This document shows positions 33,688 to 41,951 of a stretch of 64,000 nucleotides of DNA, in pieces (position 1 is the stretch's first letter; every line of letters starts with the position of its first letter). Origin of the DNA: CAYFWF01 sp964346815. Lineage in GTDB: Bacteria > Acidobacteriota > Aminicenantia > Aminicenantales > Aminicenantaceae. The notes under the pieces were generated by a model. That model searched no databases. It had not been told where the DNA came from and saw nothing but the letters and a program-made list of their open reading frames with translations. The stretch is from contig CAYFWF010000057.1 of NCBI GenBank assembly GCA_964346815.1, positions 1 through 64,000 of the forward strand, read 5' to 3'. The translations under genes and the position numbers were made by a program.

Positions 33688-34697
33688 GGCAGAAACTCTT
33701 GGCAAGCTTCAAAGACCTCTTGTACGGCAATGCTCATCATACATCTGTGGTCGAAAGGGCATTCTCTGTATGAACAGGGCCAGCAAGGCGCACCTTTATG
33801 GAGCAGGATATACGGCTTTTGGTAAGGACCGGTGCGGAGTGGCTCCGTAGGGCCGAAAAGAGCCACCACCGGGACTTTTAGAGCGTTGGCCAGGTGCATG
33901 GGGCCCGAGTCGTTCGAGATAATAAGACTGCCGAGGCTAATGACTGCAGCCAGCCTGGAAAGGCTTGTCTGGCCCGCTAATATGAAAGGCCTTTTAGGCA
34001 TTCCCGCTGCGATGCGCTCGGCCAGGGGAATTTCCCTCTCTGTGCCAATGATCAAAATTTGTGCGCTGTTTTCTTTTTGGAGCAGGGATGCGAGCTCGGA
34101 ATATCTGGACGCAGGCCACCGCTTGGCCGGTCCGTAAAAAGCACCGGGATTGATGATAACAAGGGGTTTTTCGATCTCGATCCCTTGCGATTCAAGCCAT
34201 TCTTTTACATGGTTCGGTTCTCCCTGATCGAGGGTAAGATTCATCTCGGTTGAATGCTTTTTCAATCCTAGTCCTGAAAGCAGGTCGAGATAATAATGGG
34301 CCTGATGACGGCGGTTTCCCTGATTCTGAATAGAAACTCCTTTGGTAAGCAGAATGCCGCGGCCGTCACTTTTGTATCCCCATCTTTGTGGAATCCCCGC
34401 TAGATAGAAGAGAAGGGCAGATCCGAAGGAATTCGGGAGTAAAATGCCGAGGTCAAAGCCAACCCCTCCGAGTTTTCGGGCCGATGAAAAGAGATTTTTC
34501 AGGCTGTTTTGCTCAAGGAGGGGAATAACGCCTTCAAAGCGCGTCTCCATCTGGAAAAGATCTCGAACCCAATCGTTAGCCGCAATCCACAACTCGGACC
34601 CAGGGAAGTTCCTCTTGAGATTAGCCAGGGCCGGAAGAGCCAGTATGGAGTCACCAATCCAATTCGGTGCACGGACAACAATTTTTTTGGATTTCAT
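33684..34697 (-). CDS. waaF: LPS heptosyltransferase II
   Basis: 337 residues, glycosyltransferase family 9. Signatures are RAPNWIGDSILALPALANLKRNFP at the start, NPGAFYGPAKRWP, SRLAAVISLGSLIISNDSGPMHLANALKVPVVALFGPTEP and the C-terminal cysteine-containing CWPCSYRECPFDHRCM. It transfers heptose to the inner core of LPS at the inner face of the membrane. It overlaps gmhB by 4 bp. Confidence 0.9.
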   Translation of the reverse strand: MKSKKIVVRAPNWIGDSILALPALANLKRNFPGSELWIAANDWVRDLFQMETRFEGVIPLLEQNSLKNLFSSARKLGGVGFDLGILLPNSFGSALLFYLAGIPQRWGYKSDGRGILLTKGVSIQNQGNRRHQAHYYLDLLSGLGLKKHSTEMNLTLDQGEPNHVKEWLESQGIEIEKPLVIINPGAFYGPAKRWPASRYSELASLLQKENSAQILIIGTEREIPLAERIAAGMPKRPFILAGQTSLSRLAAVISLGSLIISNDSGPMHLANALKVPVVALFGPTEPLRTGPYQKPYILLHKGAPCWPCSYRECPFDHRCMMSIAVQEVFEACQEFLP

Positions 34698-34715
34698 TAC
34701 CTTCCCTTTATGGGG

Positions 34716-35000
34716 CTATTTCTTTTCAGACGAGGGAGGGGATGTCGGTTTTTTGTCTTTTGGCGGTTCTTTCTCTTTTTCTGGTTTCGCTGTGTCCGTG
34801 GATTCCGGGGCTTGTTTTCCCTTGGAGGCATAATCTGTGATATACCAACCGTTGCCTTTAAACTGAAGGGCAGGAGGGGAAAGAAGTTTTTTCACTGTTC
34901 CCCGGCACCGGATGCACTTTTTAAGAGGGGGGTCATTGATTTTCTGCAGGATTTCAAAGACAGCCCCGCAATTTGAGCATTTATATTCGTACAATGGCAT
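34716..35000 (-). CDS. FmdB-type zinc ribbon protein
   Basis: 94 residues. MPLYEYKCSNCGAVFE and CIRCRGTV give the CxxC...CxxC zinc ribbon of the FmdB family, followed by LSPPALQFKGNGWYITDY, also family-typical, and a disordered K/E/P-rich tail of about 35 residues. Function in the family is uncertain. It lies 18 bp upstream of waaF. Confidence 0.85.
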   Translation of the reverse strand: MPLYEYKCSNCGAVFEILQKINDPPLKKCIRCRGTVKKLLSPPALQFKGNGWYITDYASKGKQAPESTDTAKPEKEKEPPKDKKPTSPPSSEKK

Positions 35001-35067
35001 GATCTACCTCAAAAAGAAAATTCCATTATACCAGAGAGATGTCTCGATTTAAATAGGTCACATTCCC

Positions 35068-36495
35068 TCAGTGGAAGATGATTGCCTCAAAAACAAAAAT
35101 GTCTGCCCCCCTCCTCCATGCATCCTTTGGAAGACCTGCTTTGGTGCATGTCCGTTCCAGGAAAGTCTTTTGGTCCCAATGATTCTCTACGGGCACCTGG
35201 GGAAGGAGGAGCCCCTTTTTTCCGTTCTTGGCAATAACCAGGCCGTGTTTCCCTATCTTCACCATTTGAGGATCATCGATTTTTCGAAGCGGGGAAAGGA
35301 CAGAGATCTCGATTTCGAGTTCATCCAGCTCATCTTCGCGAACCGGGAGAAATCGTGTATCCCGGCAAGCCGCGTAGACAGCTGTCTGCATGATGCTTTG
35401 ATAGAGGGGGAGGCGGGATTCGATGAAGCCGATACATCCCCTCAGTTGCCCGCGCTTTTTTATGGTGACAAATGCGCCCTTCTTCTCGATTAGGCGGGGA
35501 TTCTCCGTTTCGTATTCGGGTATCTTGTTCTCTCGGACAAACAGCTCGATCGTTGAGCGGGCTAACTCCACGAGCTCTTTTTTCTCCGCATCGGTCAGCT
35601 GGAATTCCTGGGGTGCAGAGCGGGTGACGAGTGCTGCTGCAAGGTACCCGACCACTCTTTCTTCGTCCCTGTTGACCTGAGAAGAATCGGAATACTTCAA
35701 TATCTCCACTTTGGCTTTATTTTGAGCATACAGGAGAGCGGTCAGAACAGGGCCTCCGCCGCACATGATATTCTCGCCCCTCTTGCATTTTTTTATGAGA
35801 GAGTCGATCTCGAATGCTTTGATTTGGGCGATAGTTTTTTGGTCTCTCATATGAGCGTCCTTTTTTGACAAGAAATGGGAAAGATCTGTGGAGGCAAGTA
35901 TGAGGACTTTTTTGCCTGAGAGGACTTTTTTCAACCCGTTGGCCAGGTTCATGATAGTGTTTTTTCGCGGATATCCCATGACAATAGGCACGATTTTGGC
36001 ATGAGGGAGTACTTTTTGGATGAAGGGGACCTGTATCTCCACCGCATGCTCCTCCCGGTGGGCTCGGGCGATATAAGTGAAGCCTGTTGCCTTAGAAATC
36101 TGATTGGCAAGAGTTGTATCCACTTCGGCAGTACCCAGGGGTGTCTCATAGCCCCCCGTCTGGTAGATGGAACATCCTTCGAAACCAAAATGATGGGAAG
36201 GAGAGAGAATCACGACAGTCTCCCATGCTTGACCCTTGATGAGCTGGTATGCATAGGCTGCCACCTGGCCTGAAAATACGTAACCGGCGTGAGGCACAAT
36301 AATGGCGGCAACTTCTCCAGCGGGAAGGGAATCCTTCTCGACGTTTTGAAGGAGGTGGTCGATATGGCGTGAGAGCTGCTCCGGGTCGCCATGATACCAC
36401 GTTCCGGCTAATAAAGATTTTCTTATTCCCTGAGGCCAGGAAGGAACGGAGAGGGCAATGAGAATTCCCATAGCTGATGCGATGATTTTCTTCAT
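35068..36495 (-). CDS. Secreted MEMO1-AMMECR1 fusion protein
   Basis: 475 residues from the ATG at 36495, which opens a signal peptide (KKIIASAMGILIALSVPSWPQG); an upstream in-frame start at 36546 would bury it. Residues ~20-280 are a MEMO1 (AmmeMemoRadiSam protein B) domain with IIVPHAGYVFSG, SPSHHFGFEG, STDLSHF and IMCGGGPVLTAL, keeping the His/His/Cys metal-site residues. Residues ~290-475 are AMMECR1 (protein A) with LRGCIGFIESRLPLYQSIMQTA and LPQVPVENHWDQKTFL. The two are usually separate or fused cytoplasmic proteins working with a radical SAM enzyme; none is adjacent, and the signal peptide is unusual. Function unknown. Confidence 0.85.
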   Translation of the reverse strand: MKKIIASAMGILIALSVPSWPQGIRKSLLAGTWYHGDPEQLSRHIDHLLQNVEKDSLPAGEVAAIIVPHAGYVFSGQVAAYAYQLIKGQAWETVVILSPSHHFGFEGCSIYQTGGYETPLGTAEVDTTLANQISKATGFTYIARAHREEHAVEIQVPFIQKVLPHAKIVPIVMGYPRKNTIMNLANGLKKVLSGKKVLILASTDLSHFLSKKDAHMRDQKTIAQIKAFEIDSLIKKCKRGENIMCGGGPVLTALLYAQNKAKVEILKYSDSSQVNRDEERVVGYLAAALVTRSAPQEFQLTDAEKKELVELARSTIELFVRENKIPEYETENPRLIEKKGAFVTIKKRGQLRGCIGFIESRLPLYQSIMQTAVYAACRDTRFLPVREDELDELEIEISVLSPLRKIDDPQMVKIGKHGLVIAKNGKKGLLLPQVPVENHWDQKTFLERTCTKAGLPKDAWRRGADIFVFEAIIFH

Positions 36496-36624
36496 AATAT
36501 TGATAACCTTTTGGGGGAGCATAAAACAAATATACTGAGAAAACACGGAAAAATCAATCTTCTGCCCTGGGGTTAACAGTTGACTTTTGTCTGATTTTAG
36601 TTAAAAATTGAGGTGAAAAAAACC

Positions 36625-36759
36625 ATGAAAGATATATTCAAATCTCTATTTGTGCTCATACTTGCATCTTCGGCCTTTTATATTGGCTTCTATTTGGGCA
36701 AAGAAAAAATCGCTTCTCAGATTCCTGAATTCCAGGGCGAGCCCGAAGAGAGCGCTTAA
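36625..36759 (+). CDS. Small single-pass membrane protein, 44 aa
   Basis: Starts MKDIFKSLFVLILASSAF and continues YIGFYLGKEK, one membrane helix (~5-25) and a short acidic tail ending PEESA. The GAGGTG at 36610-36615 is a fair ribosome binding site for the ATG at 36625; an in-frame GTG at 36613 is an alternative start. Divergent from the MEMO1-AMMECR1 gene. No family known to me. Confidence 0.55.
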   Translation: MKDIFKSLFVLILASSAFYIGFYLGKEKIASQIPEFQGEPEESA

Positions 36760-36814
36760 AGCCATCATTGCTTTGTGGGCGGTTCTTCTTCGCTCGCTAC
36801 TGTCTGCCCTTGTG

Positions 36815-36843
36815 TTGACTAATGCGAAGGGCCCATCTATAAT
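36815..36843 (+). promoter_or_regulatory. Strong sigma-70 promoter of the lolB-ispE-prs operon
   Basis: TTGACT at 36815-36820, a 17-base spacer and a perfect TATAAT at 36838-36843; start near 36850, 24 bases before the 103-aa gene. It can drive the whole run through pth. Confidence 0.7.
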
Positions 36844-36873
36844 CTTAGGTAAAGAACAGTCTCGAGGCAGCGA

Positions 36874-37185
36874 ATGAACTTAGCGCTTTACGGCATCTTG
36901 ATATTGCTTGGCTTATTCATCATACTCTTGGTGTTCAATCCGAATATCTCCTGTTTTGGGAAAAAAATAAAATCTCCCTTTTACCCTCTGTTTCGGAAGA
37001 AAACGCGGAGAAAGATCACCACAGAAGACTACGGATTTAAGTTAGGAGGAAAAGAAGGGGCTCCGGGGAGAGAAAAGGCCCCGGAAAGGAAAATTCCAAC
37101 TGAAGATTACGGATTTGACCTGGGTGGAACAGGCCGGAAGGAAGACCTCGAAGAAACATCAGGCCCTGGAGAAAAGAAGCCGTAA
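36874..37185 (+). CDS. Membrane-anchored protein with duplicated TEDYGF-LGG motif
   Basis: 103 residues. One membrane helix (~4-22) is followed by a basic stretch and two copies of one motif: KITTEDYGFKLGG at 47-59 and KIPTEDYGFDLGG at 73-85, eleven of thirteen positions identical, joined by a charged linker. The tail should face the cytoplasm. I know no named family. It precedes the lolB-like gene by 44 bp. Confidence 0.65.
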   Translation: MNLALYGILILLGLFIILLVFNPNISCFGKKIKSPFYPLFRKKTRRKITTEDYGFKLGGKEGAPGREKAPERKIPTEDYGFDLGGTGRKEDLEETSGPGEKKP

Positions 37186-37229
37186 TATCCCAGCATTATG
37201 TGTCGATGGGCTGATTGAAAGGATGGATT

Positions 37230-37913
37230 TTGCGGAAAGTTCTGCCTGGCGGAATCTGTCTCATATCCATATTTCTCTCTGCCTGCCAGCCTGCCCGCAT
37301 ATCCCTAAGCCCTCTTCCTCCTCGGATAGAGAGGATTGAAGGGCATGCTTCTTTAAGGATTTCTGGAAATCAGGATTCGTCGAGATCAAAATTCGCCTTT
37401 ATCTTCCAGCTCCCAGACCGGGCCCGGATAGAAGTTTCGGGGGTACTGGGAAGAGTTCTTTACCGCATCATGATTGTCGAGGAGGAGGCCTATTTCATCG
37501 TTCCTTCGAAAAAAGTGTATTGGCAGGGACCGGAGGAGCAAATTATCGACAAATTCCTGGGCTTTCGTCTAAATCTTTCTGAGATGATCAACCTCCTGAG
37601 CGGAAAATGGAAGAGAGAAAAAGCAGAAATGGAGGCTGCAGCCCAAGGTTGGTCATTGGAAAAAGACCGGAATGGCAGGATCGTTTCCGGCCAAAGGGGA
37701 GATCTGCGGTTTAAAATCACAGAATTTATCGATAACACGCCGTTTGCCCACCGCTTGGTTTTTGAGCATCCTTTGAGCTCAGGAGAGTTGAGGGTTCTCA
37801 GCCTTGGACTGAACAAGCCCATTGGTGAAAAGGTGTTTTCGCAGCAATTCTTAGAGAGGTATATGCCGACGACTTGGGAGGAGATCCAGGAGTTGATTGG
37901 AGATGCGCGTTAG
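37230..37913 (+). CDS. LolB-like outer-membrane lipoprotein
   Basis: About 227 residues. The best start is the TTG at 37230, with AAAGGA six bases upstream, giving a normal lipoprotein signal (LRKVLPGGICLISIFLSAC); TTG 37215 is also open. The mature part has the beta-rich pattern of LolB/DUF4292 proteins: SLRISG, FAFIFQLPDRARIEVSG, VEEEAYFIVPSKKVYWQG and NLLSGKW. LolB inserts lipoproteins into the outer membrane. The lolB-ispE-tRNA-prs order known in gammaproteobacteria supports the call. It overlaps ispE by 11 bp. Confidence 0.7.
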   Translation: MRKVLPGGICLISIFLSACQPARISLSPLPPRIERIEGHASLRISGNQDSSRSKFAFIFQLPDRARIEVSGVLGRVLYRIMIVEEEAYFIVPSKKVYWQGPEEQIIDKFLGFRLNLSEMINLLSGKWKREKAEMEAAAQGWSLEKDRNGRIVSGQRGDLRFKITEFIDNTPFAHRLVFEHPLSSGELRVLSLGLNKPIGEKVFSQQFLERYMPTTWEEIQELIGDAR

Positions 37914-38769
37914 ATCTTATGCCAAGATCAATCTGGGCCTTGAAGTCCTGAGAAAAAGGGACGACGGCTATCACGAGATCAAGACTCTGTTCCAGTCGGT
38001 CGATTTGAATGATAGGCTGGAGTTACGGCCTCTCGATCGAGACAGCATAATTCTTGAGGGAGAAGATGATACCGTTGCATGGGATGAGAACAATCTCATT
38101 TATAGGGCCGCAAGGCTTTTAAAAGAACGATTCGAAATAAAGTCCGGCCTCTTCGTCCGTGTCGAAAAAAACATACCTCCAGGCAGAGGTCTGGGAGGGG
38201 GAAGCAGCAATGCTGCGGCCACGCTTTGGGCGCTGAATGATATTTGGGGCCTCGGGCTTGATAAGAGTGCCCTTATGGACCTGGGACGAATCTTAGGAGC
38301 AGATGTTCCCTATTTTTTGGAAGGAGGCCTTTGTCTTGGCGAGGAAAGGGGTGACCGAGTGACTGCTCTGGACGATCTTCCCCCTTGCTTCTGTGTGCTG
38401 GCTTTTCCGTCCTTTTCGCTCTCGACGGAAGCCGTTTATGGACAGGTTGGCGGTTCCTTGACTTCACAGGATAAAGACAGTAAAATTATCAAGTTTTTAG
38501 ACAGCCGGAATTTAAGTGTATTGGAAAACGATTTAGAAGAGATAGTTTTTAGAACTCATCCTCAGATAAAGGCGATCAAAAACCTCTTCCAGGAGCAAGG
38601 TTCAAAGCTGTCTTTGATGAGCGGAAGCGGCTCAGCCGTATTTGGGCTCTTCCTGGAGAAGGAAAAGGCAGAAAGGGCTTCGAGAACGCTCATGAAAGAA
38701 CATGCCGTGGTGCTGACTGAGACGTTATCTCGTGAAGACTTCTGGAAGGAGAGAAAAGCTGGGGTGTAG
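37903..38769 (+). CDS. ispE: 4-diphosphocytidyl-2-C-methyl-D-erythritol kinase
   Basis: 288 residues from the ATG at 37903. GHMP-kinase motifs are SYAKINLGLEV (motif 1), PPGRGLGGGSSNAAATLWALN (motif 2, ATP loop) and LMSGSGSAVFGLF (motif 3). It phosphorylates the fourth intermediate of the non-mevalonate isoprenoid pathway; ispD and ispF lie 11 kb downstream. Its last codons and stop (38767-38769) lie inside the 5' end of tRNA-Gln, so processing of the tRNA must trim the ispE message. Confidence 0.95.
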   Translation: MRVRSYAKINLGLEVLRKRDDGYHEIKTLFQSVDLNDRLELRPLDRDSIILEGEDDTVAWDENNLIYRAARLLKERFEIKSGLFVRVEKNIPPGRGLGGGSSNAAATLWALNDIWGLGLDKSALMDLGRILGADVPYFLEGGLCLGEERGDRVTALDDLPPCFCVLAFPSFSLSTEAVYGQVGGSLTSQDKDSKIIKFLDSRNLSVLENDLEEIVFRTHPQIKAIKNLFQEQGSKLSLMSGSGSAVFGLFLEKEKAERASRTLMKEHAVVLTETLSREDFWKERKAGV

Positions 38770-38834
38770 CCAAGCGGTAAGGCAGCGGACTTTGGATCCG
38801 CCATTCGGAGGTTCGAATCCTCCCACCCCAGCCA
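38760..38834 (+). tRNA. tRNA-Gln (anticodon TTG)
   Basis: 75 nt with encoded CCA. The acceptor pairs TGGGGTG with CACCCCA; the anticodon stem is GCGGA/TCCGC with loop CTTTGGA, giving TTG at positions 34-36; the T arm is GGAGG-TTCGAAT-CCTCC. It starts 10 bases before the end of ispE. Glutaminylation can be direct because a GlnRS is encoded at 58.7 kb. Confidence 0.97.
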
Positions 38835-38885
38835 TGTCTTGAGGGCCTGCCCCATGATCGGAGAGGTTGAGAAGGAGGAAATAGC

Positions 38886-39833
38886 GTGAAGGAAGAAAAC
38901 ACGATGAAGGTTTTTACCGGTTCCTCTAACCGTTTGCTGGCAAAGGAAATTGTGGACTCTTTGAATATGGAAATGGGGAAGTGTGTTCTCGAGCAATTCA
39001 GTGATGGAGAAATTCATTTTTTTGTTGATGAAAATGTGCGGGGAGAGGATGTTTTCATCATTCAGTCTGGAAGTTTTGAAGCGAATTTCCACCTAATGGA
39101 ACTCTTTTTGATGATCGATGCCTTCGAAAGAGCCTCCGCGGAAAGGATCACGGCGGTGATTCCGTATTATGCTTATGCCCGTCAGGACTGGAAAGACAGG
39201 CCGAGAGTCCCAATTTCAGCGCGCCTCATGGCAGACTTGCTCGAGGCCGCCGGGGCAAACAGAGTTCTTACTATGGACCTCCATTCCCCCCAAATCCAGG
39301 GATTCTTTTCTATTCCCGTGGATAACCTCACGGCTGCCCCTGTGTTGGCCAAATATGTCCAGGATCTGGAATTGAGAGACTTGATAATTGTGTCTCCAGA
39401 TGCCGGAGGAGTCGGGAGAGCCAGGGCCTTTGCCAAAAGGCTGAAGACAAACCTGGCGATCATAGACAAGCGCCGACCAGCTCCGAATGAAGCCAGAGTG
39501 CTGCACGTGATCGGAGATGTCGAGAACAGGGACGTGGTGATCCTCGATGACATGGTGGATACAGGAGGCACACTCGTTCACAGTGTCGATGCCCTCCTCC
39601 AAAAAGGTGCTCGAAGAGTGTATGCTGCATGCACTCATCCTGTATTGTCGGGGCAGGCGATCGAGAGAATCGAAAATTCCGGATTAGTGAGGTTAATCGT
39701 TACCAACACGATTCCCCTGAGCCAGGAGGGGCAATTATCCGAGAAAATTCAAGTCATCTCAGTGGCCGAGCTCTTCGGAGAGGCCATTCGAAGGATAAAT
39801 CGAGGAAGTTCAGTGAGTTCATTATTTGTTTGA
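38886..39833 (+). CDS. prs: Ribose-phosphate pyrophosphokinase
   Basis: 315 residues. Makes PRPP for nucleotide, histidine and tryptophan synthesis. Signatures: FTGSSNRLLAKEI, FSDGEIHFFVDENVRGEDVFIIQ, PYYAYARQDWKDRPRVPIS (flexible loop), MDLHSPQIQGFFSIPVDNL and the PRPP loop VVILDDMVDTGGTL. The GTG at 38886 has AGGAGG seven bases upstream; a later ATG at 38904 is possible. Confidence 0.96.
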   Translation: MKEENTMKVFTGSSNRLLAKEIVDSLNMEMGKCVLEQFSDGEIHFFVDENVRGEDVFIIQSGSFEANFHLMELFLMIDAFERASAERITAVIPYYAYARQDWKDRPRVPISARLMADLLEAAGANRVLTMDLHSPQIQGFFSIPVDNLTAAPVLAKYVQDLELRDLIIVSPDAGGVGRARAFAKRLKTNLAIIDKRRPAPNEARVLHVIGDVENRDVVILDDMVDTGGTLVHSVDALLQKGARRVYAACTHPVLSGQAIERIENSGLVRLIVTNTIPLSQEGQLSEKIQVISVAELFGEAIRRINRGSSVSSLFV

Positions 39834-39847
39834 GGAGGAAAGTTGCG

Positions 39848-40534
39848 ATGAGTTTGAAAATCAAAGGAGAAAAAAGAAGTCATTTCGGAAAGAACGCGTC
39901 ACGTAAGTTAAGGCGGGACGGAAAAGTTCCTGCTATCTTGTACAGTGGAGGCAATCCAGGAATTCCCTTGGCACTGGATAAAAAGGATATATTCGAGATT
40001 TTGAGGTCTGAAACGGGAGAAAACACGCTTTTTATAACCTCCTACGATTCAGAGTCCAGGGATACGATGATCAAGGAAGTACAAATAGACCCGGTCTCGG
40101 ACGAGATCCTTCACGTCGATCTCATCCAAATCGAAATGGACAAAGCGATCAGAGTTTCTGTCCCCGTGCTTATTACCGGGGAGGCTGTTGGAGTAAAGAC
40201 AGAGGGAGGCTTTGTAGACGTCATCACCAGAGAGGTTGAAGTTGAATGCCTTCCTCAACGCATCCCAGAACACATAGAGGTAGACATCAGTGCCCTCCAC
40301 CTCAATCAGTCGATCAAGATTGAAGAAATCACCCCTCCCTCTGATGTGGAAATAGTGAGTGATCCTCATGCAGTCGTTGTCCTGATCGAAGCCCCTACCA
40401 AAGAGGAAGTTGTAGAGGTTGAAGAAGAGGAAGAGGTTGAAGTCATGGCGGAGGGAGAAGAACCAGAGGTCATCAAGAAAGAGAAACCCGAAGAAGAGAA
40501 AGAAGAAAAAGAGGCGGATAAAAAAGAGGAGTAA
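39848..40534 (+). CDS. rplY: 50S ribosomal protein L25, long (CTC) form
   Basis: 228 residues from the ATG at 39848. The N-terminal L25 5S-rRNA-binding domain (RSHFGKNASRKLRRDGKVPAILYSGG) is followed by the TL5/CTC C-terminal domain (RVSVPVLITGEAVGVKTEGGFVDV, VECLPQRIPEHIEVDIS). The last ~45 residues are almost only E, K and V, an unusually long acidic tail. It sits 14 bp after prs and 3 bp before pth. Confidence 0.93.
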   Translation: MSLKIKGEKRSHFGKNASRKLRRDGKVPAILYSGGNPGIPLALDKKDIFEILRSETGENTLFITSYDSESRDTMIKEVQIDPVSDEILHVDLIQIEMDKAIRVSVPVLITGEAVGVKTEGGFVDVITREVEVECLPQRIPEHIEVDISALHLNQSIKIEEITPPSDVEIVSDPHAVVVLIEAPTKEEVVEVEEEEEVEVMAEGEEPEVIKKEKPEEEKEEKEADKKEE

Positions 40535-40537
40535 TCC

Positions 40538-41155
40538 TTGTGGGCTGTGGTCGGCCTGGGGAATCCGGGAAAAAAGTATGACAACACGCGACACAATGTG
40601 GGATTTTCCCTGATAGAAAGAATAGCGGAAAAATGGGGCGTCAGGCTGAAAAAGAGAAAACATCTGTTCAAAACGGCCCAGATAGAAAGAGACCAGCAGG
40701 GCGTGCTTTTGGTCAAGCCTTGGACTTATATGAATCAGAGCGGTCTCGCTGTCAAGGAGATCGTTCGAAGAACAGGAATGAAGTTGGATCATATGGTCGT
40801 CGTTTATGATGATTTGGATATTCCTTTAGGGGAAATCCGGATTCGAAGAGAGGGCGGCCCGGGATCTCATAAGGGGATGATCTCGATTATCCGGGAAATC
40901 GGAGGGGATCAATTTCCGAGAGTGCGGATTGGGATCGGGCCCTTACCCTCCTGTGCCGACGCGACGGATTATGTTCTGTCAGGGTTTGATAAAAAAGACA
41001 AACCCTTCCTGCGTAAAGGCTTGGGCAAGGCTGAAAATGCGGTGGAGTTAATTTTGGACGGAAAAATAACGGAAGCAATGAACTGCTTCAATCGAAAGCG
41101 AAAGGATGCTGAGACAGAAAATGAAGATAAACCAGCCAAAAAAGGAATAAAGTGA
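40538..41155 (+). CDS. pth: Peptidyl-tRNA hydrolase
   Basis: 205 residues. Recycles peptidyl-tRNA released from stalled ribosomes. GLGNPGKKYDNTRHNVGF holds the catalytic histidine; KPWTYMNQSG, VYDDLDIPLGEIRIRREGGPGSHKGM hold the aspartate and substrate-binding residues. The start is the TTG at 40538, with AGGAG six bases upstream. A short charged tail extends past the usual end. Confidence 0.95.
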   Translation: MWAVVGLGNPGKKYDNTRHNVGFSLIERIAEKWGVRLKKRKHLFKTAQIERDQQGVLLVKPWTYMNQSGLAVKEIVRRTGMKLDHMVVVYDDLDIPLGEIRIRREGGPGSHKGMISIIREIGGDQFPRVRIGIGPLPSCADATDYVLSGFDKKDKPFLRKGLGKAENAVELILDGKITEAMNCFNRKRKDAETENEDKPAKKGIK

Positions 41156-41212
41156 TGGACAGAAGCGGAAATATATACTATCCTATTTTTTGTCTCTGGA
41201 ATTGAGCAAGAG

Positions 41213-41244
41213 GCTCCTTGTTCTCTCTTAAGAAAAGAGGGAGC
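41213..41244 (+). promoter_or_regulatory. Leader hairpin before rpsF
   Basis: GCTCC (41213-41217) can pair with GGAGC (41240-41244), and CTCT with AGAG inside, with an asymmetric bulge, about 24 bases before the rpsF start. S6:S18 commonly bind their own leader RNA; I could not find the diagnostic CCG bulge, so regulation here is only a possibility. TATACT at 41174-41179 may be a -10 box, without a clear -35. Confidence 0.3.
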
Positions 41245-41267
41245 TGCAAATCCATAAGGAGGTGTCG

Positions 41268-41690
41268 ATGAGACATTACGAAACAGCATTTCTTATCACC
41301 CCCAAATTAGAGGAAGAAGAAACGGAGAAGCTTATCCAAAAAATGGCAGATATCGTCGCAGAGAAAAAGGGCAAGATGGTCAAGATCGATAAATGGGGAA
41401 AAAAGAAGTTGGCCTACCCTGTCGAGAAGCAGAACGAGGCCTTCTATGTCTTCCTCCACTATGAAGGAGAACCGGATATCCCTTCTGAACTCGAAAGGAC
41501 GTTTAGGCAGACCGAGCCGGTTCTGCGGTATCTGACCCTGAGAAAAGAGACCCAGCCGGTGTCCAAGAAAAAGAGGAAGGTGAAAAGGAAGAAAGCAGAG
41601 GAAAGGGATGAGGACAAAGAGCGAAAAGAACGCTTCAAGGAAAAGGACGAAGCTGCACCGGATTATGAAGAATCCGGCGAGGAGGATTAA
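41268..41690 (+). CDS. rpsF: 30S ribosomal protein S6 with charged tail
   Basis: 140 residues from the ATG at 41268, with AAGGAGG upstream; the GTG at 41262 overlaps that site and is not used. The S6 core (RHYETAFLIT, KIDKWGKKKLAYPVEKQNEAFYVFLHYEG, LERTFRQTEPVLRYLTLR) ends near residue 96. The rest is a K/R/E/D-rich tail. The usual ssb gene is not found between rpsF and rpsR. Confidence 0.95.
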   Translation: MRHYETAFLITPKLEEEETEKLIQKMADIVAEKKGKMVKIDKWGKKKLAYPVEKQNEAFYVFLHYEGEPDIPSELERTFRQTEPVLRYLTLRKETQPVSKKKRKVKRKKAEERDEDKERKERFKEKDEAAPDYEESGEED

Positions 41691-41692
41691 AA

Positions 41693-41947
41693 ATGGCAAG
41701 AGAGCAGAGAGAAAGAAGTTCCTACAGGAGATACTTCCCTCCAAAAAGAAAGTACTGCCGTTTTTGTGAGAGAAATATCAAAGAAATCGATTATAAAAAT
41801 GTAGACATCCTTAAGAGGTATGTACCGGAAAGAGGAAAGATTGCACCCAGGCGTGTGACCGGGACCTGTTCTTATCACCAGCGAAAACTCTCCACGGCGA
41901 TAAAGAGGGCACGGCTTCTCGCCTTACTCCCTTATGTTGAGGATTGA
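41693..41947 (+). CDS. rpsR: 30S ribosomal protein S18
   Basis: 84 residues. RKYCRFCERN and TGTCSYHQRKLSTAIKRARLLALLPY are typical; the CxxC and CxxH pairs suggest the zinc-binding form. It forms a heterodimer with S6, encoded two bases upstream. Overlapped slightly by an upstream-extended rplI frame but not by the chosen start. Confidence 0.96.
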   Translation: MAREQRERSSYRRYFPPKRKYCRFCERNIKEIDYKNVDILKRYVPERGKIAPRRVTGTCSYHQRKLSTAIKRARLLALLPYVED

Positions 41948-41951
41948 AATA

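Noticed and set aside
40049..40792. 247-aa minus-strand open frame opposite rplY/pth
   Set aside because: Phe/Leu-rich mirror of the acidic GAA/GAG-rich tail of L25.
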